Positions 35,075 to 43,664 of a stretch of DNA of 49,676 bases are shown piece by piece (the stretch's first letter is position 1; each line of letters begins with the position of its first letter). Made by a program: the position numbers and the translations under genes. Source of the DNA: Bdellovibrio sp. (GTDB lineage Bacteria; Bdellovibrionota; Bacteriovoracia; Bacteriovoracales; Bacteriovoracaceae); contig JACPIU010000013.1 of NCBI GenBank assembly GCA_016187935.1, forward strand, positions 15,044 through 64,719, in the 5' to 3' direction. The notes below the pieces were generated by a model. That model was not told the origin of the DNA. It worked only from the letters and a program-made list of their open reading frames with translations, and made no database searches.

Positions 35075-36403
35075 ATGGCGAAAAAAATTGCCATTATCGG
35101 AGGCGGAATCGCCGGATTGACCTGCGCCTACTATCTCAATAAATGTCACAACATCAAATTATTCGAAAAGAGCGATCGCCTTGGGGGTAACGCCTTTTCC
35201 ATCGATACCAAAGACGCTAAGGCCGTCGACATCGCGGTGGCGGCCTTTGGAAAGGAAGGTTATGGCCATTTCTTTGCTCTGTTGGAAGAGCTGGGGGTTG
35301 AAACTGATTTTTGTGCCAACACCTTTATGAGTATGCATGATCTCAATACCAAGGAAGGACTCTATCTTACTCCTACTTTGAAGGGCGGGATCACTCAGGC
35401 CTTTGATCTGATAAAGTTGGATCACTTAAAAAGTATTTACGGATTTTTCAAGGGGCTTAAAGTTGCCAATGAAAAGCTGGATAAGGGACTTCTGACCGGA
35501 ATGACCATGGGGGATTGTATTAAACTCATTCCGCAGTTTGATAAAAATGCCACGCTTTTTTTAATCTGTGTCTTGTGTCTTTTATCTTCCATGTCGGCGG
35601 CCGAAGTTATGGAAACGCCTGCTAGCTTCTTTCTGGGAAAACTCAAAGTGCATAACGACATTGTTTCCCCCAAAGGCCTGTTCTCGGTTGAGGCGGCAAA
35701 AGGGGGCACGCGAACTTATATTGAGGCCATGGCAAAAACTTTTCAGGATAAAATTGTCATGTGCTCCGAGATTAAAACACTCCAGCGCACAGAAAGCGAA
35801 ATCACTCTTGTGATGAAAAATGGTACCATGGAAAAATTTGATACTGTTGTCTTTGCCTGTAATGCCGATCAAGCACTGGCCTTAATCGAAAATCCCACGC
35901 CCCTTGAACGAGAACTTTTGGGAGTATGGAAATATAAAGAAGGTGAAGTCATCGTCCATCGCGATCATTCCAGTTTTCCCGCACGCGAATTGATTCAGGC
36001 CTACACCTATCTCTATACCCGTGATAAAGACGGGCAAATTAACACCTCGGTCAGTGGAGCGCTCAGATTTGAACATCAGGTCCCGGATGACAGTGATCTG
36101 ATCAGCACTCAACATCCCAATTTTTCTATCCGTAAAGAGCTGATTGAATTTCAAACGGTGCTGCGCACTCCAAAATTTTCTTTTGAATCGGTGGCGGCAA
36201 TCGAGAGAATGCCAAGTTTAAACGGCCAGTTGAATTGCTATTATTGCGGCAGTCATTTCGGATACGGATTGCACAACGATGCAGTGTTTTCTGCCATGCG
36301 TGTCGCCAATTTGCTTGGAGCTAAAACTCCTGAACGCAAAGACAATAAGTTCAAACCATCGCTGAAAGGTTTCTTAAAACTTGCCAGCAAATTGAGAGGT
36401 TGA
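35075..36403 (+). CDS. FAD-dependent amine-oxidase-type oxidoreductase
   Basis: 442 residues. The N-terminal dinucleotide-binding motif is KIAIIGGGIAGLTCAYYL with a following acidic FEKSDRLGGNA. Further FAD-family features are VDIAVAAFGKEGYGHFFALL, a VVFACNADQAL segment, and LNGQLNCYYCGSHFGYGLHNDAV near the C-terminus. This matches the flavin amine oxidase/desaturase superfamily (NAD(P)-binding Rossmann-like). The substrate cannot be named. It has GGGAGAG upstream and lies 9 bases after the ADC-like gene and 1 base before the SDR gene. Confidence 0.87.
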   Translation: MAKKIAIIGGGIAGLTCAYYLNKCHNIKLFEKSDRLGGNAFSIDTKDAKAVDIAVAAFGKEGYGHFFALLEELGVETDFCANTFMSMHDLNTKEGLYLTPTLKGGITQAFDLIKLDHLKSIYGFFKGLKVANEKLDKGLLTGMTMGDCIKLIPQFDKNATLFLICVLCLLSSMSAAEVMETPASFFLGKLKVHNDIVSPKGLFSVEAAKGGTRTYIEAMAKTFQDKIVMCSEIKTLQRTESEITLVMKNGTMEKFDTVVFACNADQALALIENPTPLERELLGVWKYKEGEVIVHRDHSSFPARELIQAYTYLYTRDKDGQINTSVSGALRFEHQVPDDSDLISTQHPNFSIRKELIEFQTVLRTPKFSFESVAAIERMPSLNGQLNCYYCGSHFGYGLHNDAVFSAMRVANLLGAKTPERKDNKFKPSLKGFLKLASKLRG

Positions 36404-36404
36404 A

Positions 36405-37205
36405 GTGACAAGGAAGGCATTACGATTTGTCGGGGTGACAGGGGCGGCCAGTGGTATAGGTCGAGAATTGGTAAAACAGTATGTCGCTCAAGGAATTAAG
36501 GTTGTGGGACTTGATGTTGATCAGACCGGGCTTGTCTCTTTGCAAAAAGAACTTCCGGGATTATTCAGCTTTGTCACCTGTGATCTGGCCGATAAGTCGG
36601 CACTTACAGTGACCTTGAATAAGCTTTATCAAGAGCATGAAGTGCCGTCGATCTGGATCAATAACGCCGGGGTCGCCCCAATCAAAGGTATGTCGGATAT
36701 CACTGAGGAAGAGTTGCAGCGGACCATGCAGGTCAATTTTTTTGCTCTTGTCACATGCGTGCGTTTCTGGTTGCCGTATATGGAAACAATTGGAGGAAGC
36801 ATCGTGAATATCGGTTCGGTCGCCGGCCATATCTCATCCCCAGGCCTTACTGCTTACGTTGCAAGTAAATTTGCCGTGACTGGCTTCACCGAATCACTTC
36901 AGGCAGAATTGGAATTGGCCAAATCCCCCGTCAAGCTGATCTTGGTCTCCCCCGGTTTCGTGAAAACCAAGATTATGCGAGTGGGTGAGAGCAATGGCTT
37001 TCCCCAGGAGTTGCTCTTTTTGGCAACTGAAGCGGAAGACTGTGCTCGGCGAATTGCTGAAGGTATTGCCGAGGGAGAGAAAGAAATTTTTCCCACCGTC
37101 AATGGCAAGGCCATGATGATGATGCAAAGGCTTTCGCCTAAACTGGCGCGGGGATTTTCTAAGATGACGGTTGGGAAAAAAATTGATTTAGGCAAGAAAA
37201 CCTAG
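36405..37205 (+). CDS. Short-chain dehydrogenase/reductase
   Basis: 266 residues, GTG start with GAGAGG five bases upstream. Classical SDR motifs: TGAASGIG (12-19), NNAGVAP (86-92), Ser138 and YVASK (Tyr151, Lys155). An Asp-rich LDVD after the second beta strand suggests NAD preference. It likely reduces or oxidises a carbonyl/alcohol. It is the third gene of the ADC-like/FAD oxidoreductase cluster, with a one-base gap, so the three enzymes probably act in one pathway on a lipid or ketoacid substrate; the pathway itself is not known to me. Confidence 0.9.
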   Translation: MTRKALRFVGVTGAASGIGRELVKQYVAQGIKVVGLDVDQTGLVSLQKELPGLFSFVTCDLADKSALTVTLNKLYQEHEVPSIWINNAGVAPIKGMSDITEEELQRTMQVNFFALVTCVRFWLPYMETIGGSIVNIGSVAGHISSPGLTAYVASKFAVTGFTESLQAELELAKSPVKLILVSPGFVKTKIMRVGESNGFPQELLFLATEAEDCARRIAEGIAEGEKEIFPTVNGKAMMMMQRLSPKLARGFSKMTVGKKIDLGKKT

Positions 37206-37238
37206 GGCGCCGAGCGGAGGACCTTTGGAAGAGGCCTG

Positions 37239-37925
37239 CTAATAGAATGACTGCAGAATTTTTTCTGAAATGGGTGTTTTGAACGCCACTCCCATTTTTA
37301 TTTTATTGATGCGCGAGCCTTGGCTCATAAATTCTATGCGTTTGAGGTAGACTACTCGTCCTTCAATCGGGGTCTTTAAAGGAATTTGACCCAGCTTCCG
37401 GATAAAAATCTCTGTTCCCTCGGCGAAAAAGATCTGATCTTTAAAATTGAAGTTAAAACTCACTCCTTTGGCCGAAAGATCATAGAGATTGAAGATGAAT
37501 TCTTTGCGCAATTCAGAGGTGGAGTTGATTTTGATTTCAATGGTCCCGAGATAGGGTGAGTTAAATCCAAATTTTATACGATGATTGATCCTCTTTTCAA
37601 ACATTCTCACTTCATTGGGGATGTCCACAAAGATGCGGCGTTTATCGATTTTGATACTTTCGCGCTTGAACAGGATGCTCTTCTCTTGGCCTCGGATATA
37701 AATGGTTTGGGGGCCCAAAAAATCAAAATTTTTATAAGGATCATTGGGAACCAAAATCACCTTGCCGGTGACAAAATCGATGGCGCTAATCACAGCATTA
37801 CGAATAATGCGTTTTTCACCAAGATTTTGCCATACCAAGACAGGAGATTGGTCACGTTGCATTTTATTGAGTGTTGAAATAATTTCTAAACTATCATTGG
37901 TGATACGAAGATTGAAATTGAGCAT
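37239..37925 (-). CDS. PilZ domain protein with YcgR-like N-terminal region
   Basis: 228 residues from the ATG at 37925, with GAGGG just upstream. Residues 1-100 (VLVWQNLGEKRIIRNAVISA, VTGKVILVPNDP) recall the N-terminal split-barrel domain of YcgR. The PilZ domain follows, with Arg motif EKRINHRIK (111-119) and DLSAKGVSF (149-157). This combination is typical of cyclic-di-GMP effectors that tune motility. No flagellar gene is in the window. The gene is convergent with the SDR gene, 34 bases apart. Confidence 0.83.
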   Translation of the reverse strand: MLNFNLRITNDSLEIISTLNKMQRDQSPVLVWQNLGEKRIIRNAVISAIDFVTGKVILVPNDPYKNFDFLGPQTIYIRGQEKSILFKRESIKIDKRRIFVDIPNEVRMFEKRINHRIKFGFNSPYLGTIEIKINSTSELRKEFIFNLYDLSAKGVSFNFNFKDQIFFAEGTEIFIRKLGQIPLKTPIEGRVVYLKRIEFMSQGSRINKIKMGVAFKTPISEKILQSFY

Positions 37926-38029
37926 GGATCCCTCAATAATTCTTGACCGACAGTTATGCCAGCGCACTTAGCTCATCGGATGGATGGTTGAGAGACCTGA
38001 GCAAAAAGCAAGAATGATACTTGAGTGGA

Positions 38030-38590
38030 TTACTTCCGTTTGGAAGCACTCTTTTTCTTTGCACTTCCAGCACTTTTGGCGGTTTTCTTTTTGGCCGTCG
38101 CCGTGCTTGCCTTTTTCGCTACAACTTTTTTTGCTTTTGCAGGAGCTTTTTTTGCCGCCGACTTTTTGGCCTTTTTGGCGGCAGGTTTTTTGCTGGCCTC
38201 TTTTTTGACACTTTTGCTCTTTTCTTGAACTTGTTGTTTAGCTTGCTCAACTTTTTCAATGAGATCTTTGGCCTTTTGCTTCGTGGCCTGAACAGTTGAG
38301 GAAACTTCCTGTTTTAGGTTGGTGGCAGCTTGGGTGAGTGTCGGGGTTGGATCAAGCGCCCTCATCTCATTCATGAGTTGGGCATAAAATCCCATAATGA
38401 CTTTTCTTTGAATATTGGGACTACTGAAGCGACTATGAAAGAGATGGGATAGTTCGTGGTATTTTTCTTCACTTTTTTCTTTAATTTTGCCAAGAATCAA
38501 AATGCATTTATCATGAAAATCCTTCTTTTTGGATGCTTCATTGGCCTCTTCTTGGGTTTGCTTTTCTTTAAGAAATTCATCAAGTGACAT
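38030..38590 (-). CDS. Histone H1-like Lys/Ala-rich protein
   Basis: 186 residues from the ATG at 38590, set by AAAGGAGG five bases upstream. The N-terminal 110 residues are helical and charged (SLDEFLKEKQTQEEAN, KIKEKSEEKYHELSHLF). A coiled-coil-like stretch follows (QATKQKAKDLIEKVEQAKQQ), and the last 65 residues are almost only Lys, Ala, Ser and Val (KKPAAKKAKKSAAKKAPAKA), the AAKK/PAKK repeats seen in histone H1-like and AlgP-like proteins. It probably binds DNA or another polyanion. The adenosine kinase-like gene is divergent upstream. Confidence 0.8.
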   Translation of the reverse strand: MSLDEFLKEKQTQEEANEASKKKDFHDKCILILGKIKEKSEEKYHELSHLFHSRFSSPNIQRKVIMGFYAQLMNEMRALDPTPTLTQAATNLKQEVSSTVQATKQKAKDLIEKVEQAKQQVQEKSKSVKKEASKKPAAKKAKKSAAKKAPAKAKKVVAKKASTATAKKKTAKSAGSAKKKSASKRK

Positions 38591-38726
38591 AGGACCTCCT
38601 TTAAAACAGTAATAGTTTATGCTGGAACAAAAGAAAACAAAAGAGTCCTTTATTGAGAAAGGCATTTTTTTAGGGTACATTGCTTGCCTTGCATGACTCT
38701 TCGATCAAATTTTAAAGAGGATAATT

Positions 38727-39725
38727 ATGGCACTGTATGACGTTTACGGTCTCGGCAATGCTCTTGTGGATATGGAATTTGAAGTGACAGACTCGTTTTT
38801 GCACAAAATGAAAATCGAAAAAGGCCTTATGACTTTGGTGGATGAAATTCGCCAAAGGGAGATCATTGACGCGATTCATGGAATGCAGCACAAGAGGTCT
38901 TGCGGAGGGTCGGCAGCGAATACAGTGATTGCTGTCGCGCAATTGGGCGGACGTTCTTTCTACAGTTGCAAAGTAAGTAATGATGAGCTTGGGGACTTTT
39001 ACTACCAAGACCTCATGCGTGAGGGCGTTCATAACAACTGGTCTGGTAAGGGAAGACCCCATGGGCCGACCGGGCGATGTATGGTGTTTATAACTCCCGA
39101 TGCCGAGCGCACCATGAACACTCATTTAGGCATCACTTCTGATTTTTCCAAATTAGAACTGGATGAAGAAATCATTAAGAATTCAAAAATATTGTACATC
39201 GAGGGGTATTTGGTGGCCTCGCCTCTTGGGCGTGAAGCCGCCATTCATGCCAAATCGGTGGCCGAAAGACACGGGGTGAAAACTGCGTTGACATTTTCTG
39301 ATGCCTCCATGCCAATTCACTTCAAACAAGGATTACTTGAGACCCTAGGCAACGGTGTCGATTTACTTTTTTGTAACGAGAATGAGGCCAAGGTTTTTAC
39401 TGGAAAGCAAGTTCTTGATGAGGCCTTCAGTGAATTGAAACGGTATGCTCGTACTTTTGCCATCACCCAAGGTCCAAAAGGGGCCTTGTTATTTGATGGT
39501 CAAAAGGAAATTGATGTGGTCACGTCACAGGTTGAAGCGGTCGATACCAACGGGGCGGGAGACCTTTTTGCGGGAGCTTTTCTCTATGCCCTCTCCACCA
39601 ACCAGAATTTTGCCATGGCCGGTAAGTTGGCCTGTGCCGCCGCTTCGACAGTGGTAACTCAATTTGGGGCGCGCTTAAAGCGTGAGCAAATACAAAAGAT
39701 TAAAAAAGTAGTTTTTGGATATTAA
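38727..39725 (+). CDS. PfkB-family carbohydrate/adenosine kinase
   Basis: 332 residues. PfkB signatures: CGGSAANTVIAVAQLGG (59-75) and DTNGAGDLFAGAFLYAL near 273-289, which holds the catalytic Asp and anion hole. An N-terminal DVYGLGNALVDM with later GPTGRCMVFITPDAERTM is the pattern of bacterial and eukaryotic adenosine kinases, so adenosine or a related sugar nucleoside is the best guess. It might recycle adenosine made by the 5'-nucleotidase also in this window. GAGG lies before the ATG. asnS follows after 20 bases. Confidence 0.88.
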   Translation: MALYDVYGLGNALVDMEFEVTDSFLHKMKIEKGLMTLVDEIRQREIIDAIHGMQHKRSCGGSAANTVIAVAQLGGRSFYSCKVSNDELGDFYYQDLMREGVHNNWSGKGRPHGPTGRCMVFITPDAERTMNTHLGITSDFSKLELDEEIIKNSKILYIEGYLVASPLGREAAIHAKSVAERHGVKTALTFSDASMPIHFKQGLLETLGNGVDLLFCNENEAKVFTGKQVLDEAFSELKRYARTFAITQGPKGALLFDGQKEIDVVTSQVEAVDTNGAGDLFAGAFLYALSTNQNFAMAGKLACAAASTVVTQFGARLKREQIQKIKKVVFGY

Positions 39726-39745
39726 TTTATAACAGTAGGTGACCT

Positions 39746-41146
39746 GTGATACTCAAACAATTGATAACTCTCCGCGAGATATTTACTTCTGACCTAATCG
39801 GACGTGAAGTCACGATTGCAGGTTGGGTGCGCAGTGTGCGCAAAGGAAAACAGTTTTCTTTTGTCGCCTTGAACGATGGTTCAACGCAAGAAAATTTTCA
39901 AATTGTGGTGGATCAAAAGCTTTCCAATTATGAGGAAATTTCCGGCCTTCTTCTTGGGTCCAGCCTGGAAGTTAAAGGCCTTGTGGTCAAGAGTCAGGGC
40001 AAGGGACAGACGGTCGAAATGCAGGCAGTGAGTGCCAACGTTTTTTCTAAGACCGATGAAGAATATCCTTTGCAAAAGAAAGCGACTTCGTATGAATACC
40101 TGAGGGAGATCGCTCATCTGCGACCGCGCACCCAGACCTTTGGTGCGGTCTTTCGTCTTCGTTCTATTTTAAGTTTTGCCACTCATGAGTTCTTTACCAA
40201 GCGCGGTTTTTATTATCTCCATAGCCCCATTATCACGGCGGTGGATGCCGAAGGTGCTGGTGAAATGTTTAATGTCACAACTCTCGATCTAAACAAGCTG
40301 CCCACCACCGACGGACGTGTGGATTATTCTCAGGATTATTTTGGCAAGAAAACCAATTTGACCGTTTCGGGGCAACTGGGGGGCGAATGTTTTGCCATGG
40401 GACTGGGGAAAGTTTATACCTTTGGGCCGACTTTCCGCTCGGAAAACAGTAATACCGCCCGGCATTTGGCCGAATTTTGGATGATCGAACCGGAAGTGGC
40501 CTTCGCTGATCTAGACGACAATGCTCAATTAGGTGCGGATTACGTCAAATTCCTTATCTCGGCGGCGCTCGCTCATGGCCCGAAGGAAATGGAATTTTTA
40601 GATAAGCTGGGCAAGGAACAGGGCGAGAATCTGATTGAGACTCTTGAGCTGGTGCGCGATCGGGATTTTGTTCGCATCAGCTATACGGAAGCGGTCGAGA
40701 TTGTCAAAAAATCCGGCAAGAAATTCGAGTATCCCTGTGACTGGGGAATGGAACTCCAGACGGAACATGAAAGATACTTAACCGATATTCATTTCAAAGG
40801 CCCTGTCATTGTGACTGATTACCCCAAGCAATGCAAGGCCTTTTATATGAAACAAAATAGTGACGGTAAAACGGTTCGTGCCATGGATATTCTCGTTCCC
40901 GGAGTGGGTGAGATCATTGGTGGAAGCCAAAGGGAAGAGGATTACCAGAAGCTCATGCACCGAGTGGAAGAGCTTAAAATGAATAAAGAAGCTTTGTGGT
41001 GGTATTTTGATTTACGTCGCTTCGGAAGCGTTCCCCATGCTGGTTTTGGGCTCGGCCTTGAACGGGCCGTGATGTACATTACGGGCATGAAAAACATTCG
41101 AGACGTCGTCCCATTTCCGCGAACACCCAAGAACGCAGACTTCTAA
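39746..41146 (+). CDS. asnS: Asparaginyl-tRNA synthetase
   Basis: 466 residues, GTG start with AGGTG upstream. It charges tRNA-Asn with asparagine. The N-terminal OB fold has VTIAGWVRSVRKGKQFSFVA and GSTQENFQIV. Class II catalytic motifs: FRSENSNTARHLAEFWMIE (motif 2 region) and GFGLGLERAVMYITGMKNIR (motif 3), ending VVPFPRTP. The length is typical of bacterial AsnRS. It likely shares a transcript with the PfkB kinase. Confidence 0.95.
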   Translation: MILKQLITLREIFTSDLIGREVTIAGWVRSVRKGKQFSFVALNDGSTQENFQIVVDQKLSNYEEISGLLLGSSLEVKGLVVKSQGKGQTVEMQAVSANVFSKTDEEYPLQKKATSYEYLREIAHLRPRTQTFGAVFRLRSILSFATHEFFTKRGFYYLHSPIITAVDAEGAGEMFNVTTLDLNKLPTTDGRVDYSQDYFGKKTNLTVSGQLGGECFAMGLGKVYTFGPTFRSENSNTARHLAEFWMIEPEVAFADLDDNAQLGADYVKFLISAALAHGPKEMEFLDKLGKEQGENLIETLELVRDRDFVRISYTEAVEIVKKSGKKFEYPCDWGMELQTEHERYLTDIHFKGPVIVTDYPKQCKAFYMKQNSDGKTVRAMDILVPGVGEIIGGSQREEDYQKLMHRVEELKMNKEALWWYFDLRRFGSVPHAGFGLGLERAVMYITGMKNIRDVVPFPRTPKNADF

Positions 41147-41223
41147 TAGTTTGAAATAAGGGGATTTTTGAATAGCTGATCTTTTTTCTAAAGTTTTATC
41201 TTAGATTGTCCGATGGTTAGGGC

Positions 41224-41448
41224 ATGAAGATTAGTTTAATTCCAGAATCCATTCCTATGCAAAATGCCCGATATATTCGGCAAAATGGTTCGGAGGCGGC
41301 CCAGGTACGTCGCCTTATGAGAGAGCTGGAACGCACCACTGCGCTAACCAAGAATCCTCAGGAGATCGTGAATAATCCAGAGCAGTTTCCCAATGAGGTA
41401 GTGAATTCAAGCACCAATTTTGTGCGCAAACTATTGGATATTATTTAG
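41224..41448 (+). CDS. Small hypothetical protein
   Basis: 74 residues, largely helical and charged (AAQVRRLMRELERTTALT), ending in an amphipathic FVRKLLDII. No motif or signal peptide is seen. The start has only a weak GGG a few bases upstream. It sits between asnS and a convergent small orphan, 2 bases away. The amino-acid composition is reasonable for a real protein, but support is limited to that. Confidence 0.5.
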   Translation: MKISLIPESIPMQNARYIRQNGSEAAQVRRLMRELERTTALTKNPQEIVNNPEQFPNEVVNSSTNFVRKLLDII

Positions 41449-41450
41449 CC

Positions 41451-41747
41451 TTACAATAAGGCGCCATCATCCGGGAAATGTTTCACATTCAATGAACGTT
41501 TATGGGGAGTTTCGCAGAAGAGTTGCTTAAATTCATCCGGGATTTGGGTGGCCTTATATTTTTTTCCATTGGAAAGACGTAACCAATAGCCATCAACCAC
41601 ATGGTGGTTAATCAACATTTTGATTGGCTTGATGCTGACGATGTGACTGCGGTTGAAGTACACCAACTGTTCATCTTGATCAGCTTGCTGCTCACTTTCG
41701 CTCGACAAGACATAAAATTTTAAAAATTCCACAAAATCCTCGAACAT
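41451..41747 (-). CDS. Small hypothetical protein
   Basis: 98 residues from the ATG at 41747. The chain has an acidic Gln-rich stretch (SSESEQQADQDEQ) followed by predicted beta strands (LVYFNRSHIVSIKPIKML, YWLRLSNGKKYKATQIP). The order of strands loosely recalls a LytTR-like or PilZ-like fold, but no diagnostic residues are present. No clear ribosome binding site. Confidence 0.55.
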   Translation of the reverse strand: MFEDFVEFLKFYVLSSESEQQADQDEQLVYFNRSHIVSIKPIKMLINHHVVDGYWLRLSNGKKYKATQIPDEFKQLFCETPHKRSLNVKHFPDDGALL

Positions 41748-41875
41748 CAATTAAATTGCCGCATTACCAAACATTGTGCCTGTCAGTAGCGTTTGCCACA
41801 AGAGGGCGGGTAGTTTTTATAGGCAGAAAGACCATGGCCAATTAAGCACTTTATCCTATAATAATCACAAGCTTT

Positions 41876-42907
41876 ATGATCGATTTTAAAACTGTTTGGG
41901 CCAAACTCCGTCTGCCTTTTTTATTGAGTTTTGTAACACTCTTTGGGGGCAGTTTTGGTTATCATTGTCTTTATCCAAATGAACCTTGGTGGCGTCTTCT
42001 TTATATGACGTCCATTACTCTCTCCACCGTTGGCTACGGTGATATTTTTCAGATCGAGCACAGTCCTGTGGCCACTCTCTATACCATGTTGCTGATGTTG
42101 GCCGGAATGGGCCTCGTGCTCTATTCCGTCTCAACCATTACGGCCTATGTTTTGGAGGGGCACCTGGGAGAACTATTTTTGGCCCAATCCATCCGAAGGA
42201 GAGTTGCGCATATGAAAGATCATTTCATTATCTGTGGTGCAGGCGAAACCGGCATTCACGTCATTAGCGAAATGTACCATGGCAAGCACGGTTTTATCGT
42301 TTTAGAAGCGGACACTACCAAGCGTGACAAAGTTCGCGCTTTGTTTCCCGATTGTTGTGTTCTGATAGGCGATGCCACCAGTGATGAATTGTTGAAGGAG
42401 GCAAAAATTGCAAGCGCCCATGGCCTGGTTGCCGCCTTAAGTAATGATAAGGATAATTTGTTTCTCACCATCTCTGCTCGAATGCTCAACCCCAAGATTA
42501 AGATTGTCTCTAAGGCCATTGACCTGACATTGGTGGGGAAATTGAAAACCGCCGGCGCCGATTATGTGGTGAGCCCCAATTTCATAGGGGGAATGCGGAT
42601 GGCATCGGAAATGCTCCGACCGCATGTTGTGACTTTTTTAGATCGTATGCTAAGGGGAAAAGAGAAGGCCGCGCGAATTGAAGAAGTGGTGGTCCCTCAA
42701 AATTCTTCCCTTTGTGGCAAGTCTTTGGAAGAGGCACATATTTATCAAGAATGTGGTTTGTATATTATGGCCCTCAAATCGGGTGAGACCGGGAGCGATT
42801 TTATTTACAACCCTCCTCTGGAAACACGCTTAAACGAGGGTACGATTCTGCTTTATATTGCCGATATGGAACAGCATAAAAAAATGCATCATCTGTTTTC
42901 AAACTAG
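41876..42907 (+). CDS. Potassium channel with RCK/TrkA domain
   Basis: 343 residues. Two membrane helices flank the selectivity filter TVGYGD (51-56), the two-helix pore class of MthK. The cytosolic part begins with an RCK Rossmann fold, HFIICGAGETGIHVISEMY (about 116-134), with LIGDATSDELLKEAKI and VVSPNFIGGMRMASEML, and ends in a TrkA-C-type domain (VVVPQNSSLCGKSLEEA). It should form a K+ channel gated by ligand binding to RCK domains. The lysoplasmalogenase gene begins just downstream. Confidence 0.92.
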   Translation: MIDFKTVWAKLRLPFLLSFVTLFGGSFGYHCLYPNEPWWRLLYMTSITLSTVGYGDIFQIEHSPVATLYTMLLMLAGMGLVLYSVSTITAYVLEGHLGELFLAQSIRRRVAHMKDHFIICGAGETGIHVISEMYHGKHGFIVLEADTTKRDKVRALFPDCCVLIGDATSDELLKEAKIASAHGLVAALSNDKDNLFLTISARMLNPKIKIVSKAIDLTLVGKLKTAGADYVVSPNFIGGMRMASEMLRPHVVTFLDRMLRGKEKAARIEEVVVPQNSSLCGKSLEEAHIYQECGLYIMALKSGETGSDFIYNPPLETRLNEGTILLYIADMEQHKKMHHLFSN

Positions 42908-42929
42908 AGGAAATTTTCTGGTAACTTTT

Positions 42930-43559
42930 TTGAATATATTATGTGGCGTGCTGGTCATCTTATTATTGCTGGCCGAATATAAAGAATGGAACTTAGGGGT
43001 ATGGTGGTTTAAAACTTCCGCCTCGCTTTCTTTTGTTCTCCTGGCCTGGGTGCATGGGGCCCTGATCAAAGGTCCCTATGGAATATCAATCCTGATCGCC
43101 GTAGTTTTCTGCATGATTGGCGATATCTTACTTATCCCCCAGCAAAAAAAATATTTTCTCATGGGGGTGGGGGCCTTCCTGTTTGGACACGTGGCCTTTC
43201 TCGCGGCCTTTTTTACCGGGCCTGCAGCTTTTAATCTCGGCCAGTTGTTGCTTGCGCTGATTTTGGAAGTCTTTTTTATTTTTTTCATTATGCGCTGGCC
43301 CTGGCGGGAAATTCCCAAGGAATTGTTTATACCGGTCAATATTTATATCGTAGTTATTTCTTCCATGGTGGCGGTGGCAGCAAGCACCGTCGGTGGTGGC
43401 GCCCATTGGATCACCCTGCTGGCCGCGGTAATGTTTTTTATTTCAGATATTTCTGTGGCCCAACACCAATTCCGCGCACGTAAATTCACCAATAAATTGT
43501 GGGGATTGCCGCTCTATTATGGGGCGGTGTTGCTTTTTGTTTCGACTCTCTCACGCTAG
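42930..43559 (+). CDS. YhhN family lysoplasmalogenase
   Basis: About 209 residues. Seven or eight hydrophobic helices fill the chain. The YhhN motifs GDILLIPQQKKYFLMGVGAF with GHVAFLAAFF and SDISVAQHQF hold the conserved Asp residues of this integral-membrane hydrolase, which cleaves the vinyl ether of lysoplasmalogens in homologues. No ATG is available. I set the start at TTG 42930, but a CTG at 42918 has AGAGG seven bases upstream, and a TTG at 42858 would overlap the channel gene. The substrate here is inferred. Confidence 0.8.
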   Translation: MNILCGVLVILLLLAEYKEWNLGVWWFKTSASLSFVLLAWVHGALIKGPYGISILIAVVFCMIGDILLIPQQKKYFLMGVGAFLFGHVAFLAAFFTGPAAFNLGQLLLALILEVFFIFFIMRWPWREIPKELFIPVNIYIVVISSMVAVAASTVGGGAHWITLLAAVMFFISDISVAQHQFRARKFTNKLWGLPLYYGAVLLFVSTLSR

Positions 43560-43664
43560 TTTTCTACCAGGGTGCCCAGGCCCCTTTGTACCGCCCAGGG
43601 AAAACGCTTCTGTCATGAAGATGAGTGGACATTTGCTTGTGAGCCCTAAGGCCTTGCCGTACTC

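Noticed and set aside
43558-43606. Inverted GTTTTC...GAAAAC around a GC-rich core after the lysoplasmalogenase gene
   Set aside because: The core pairs poorly and no T-run follows on either strand, so I do not call a terminator.
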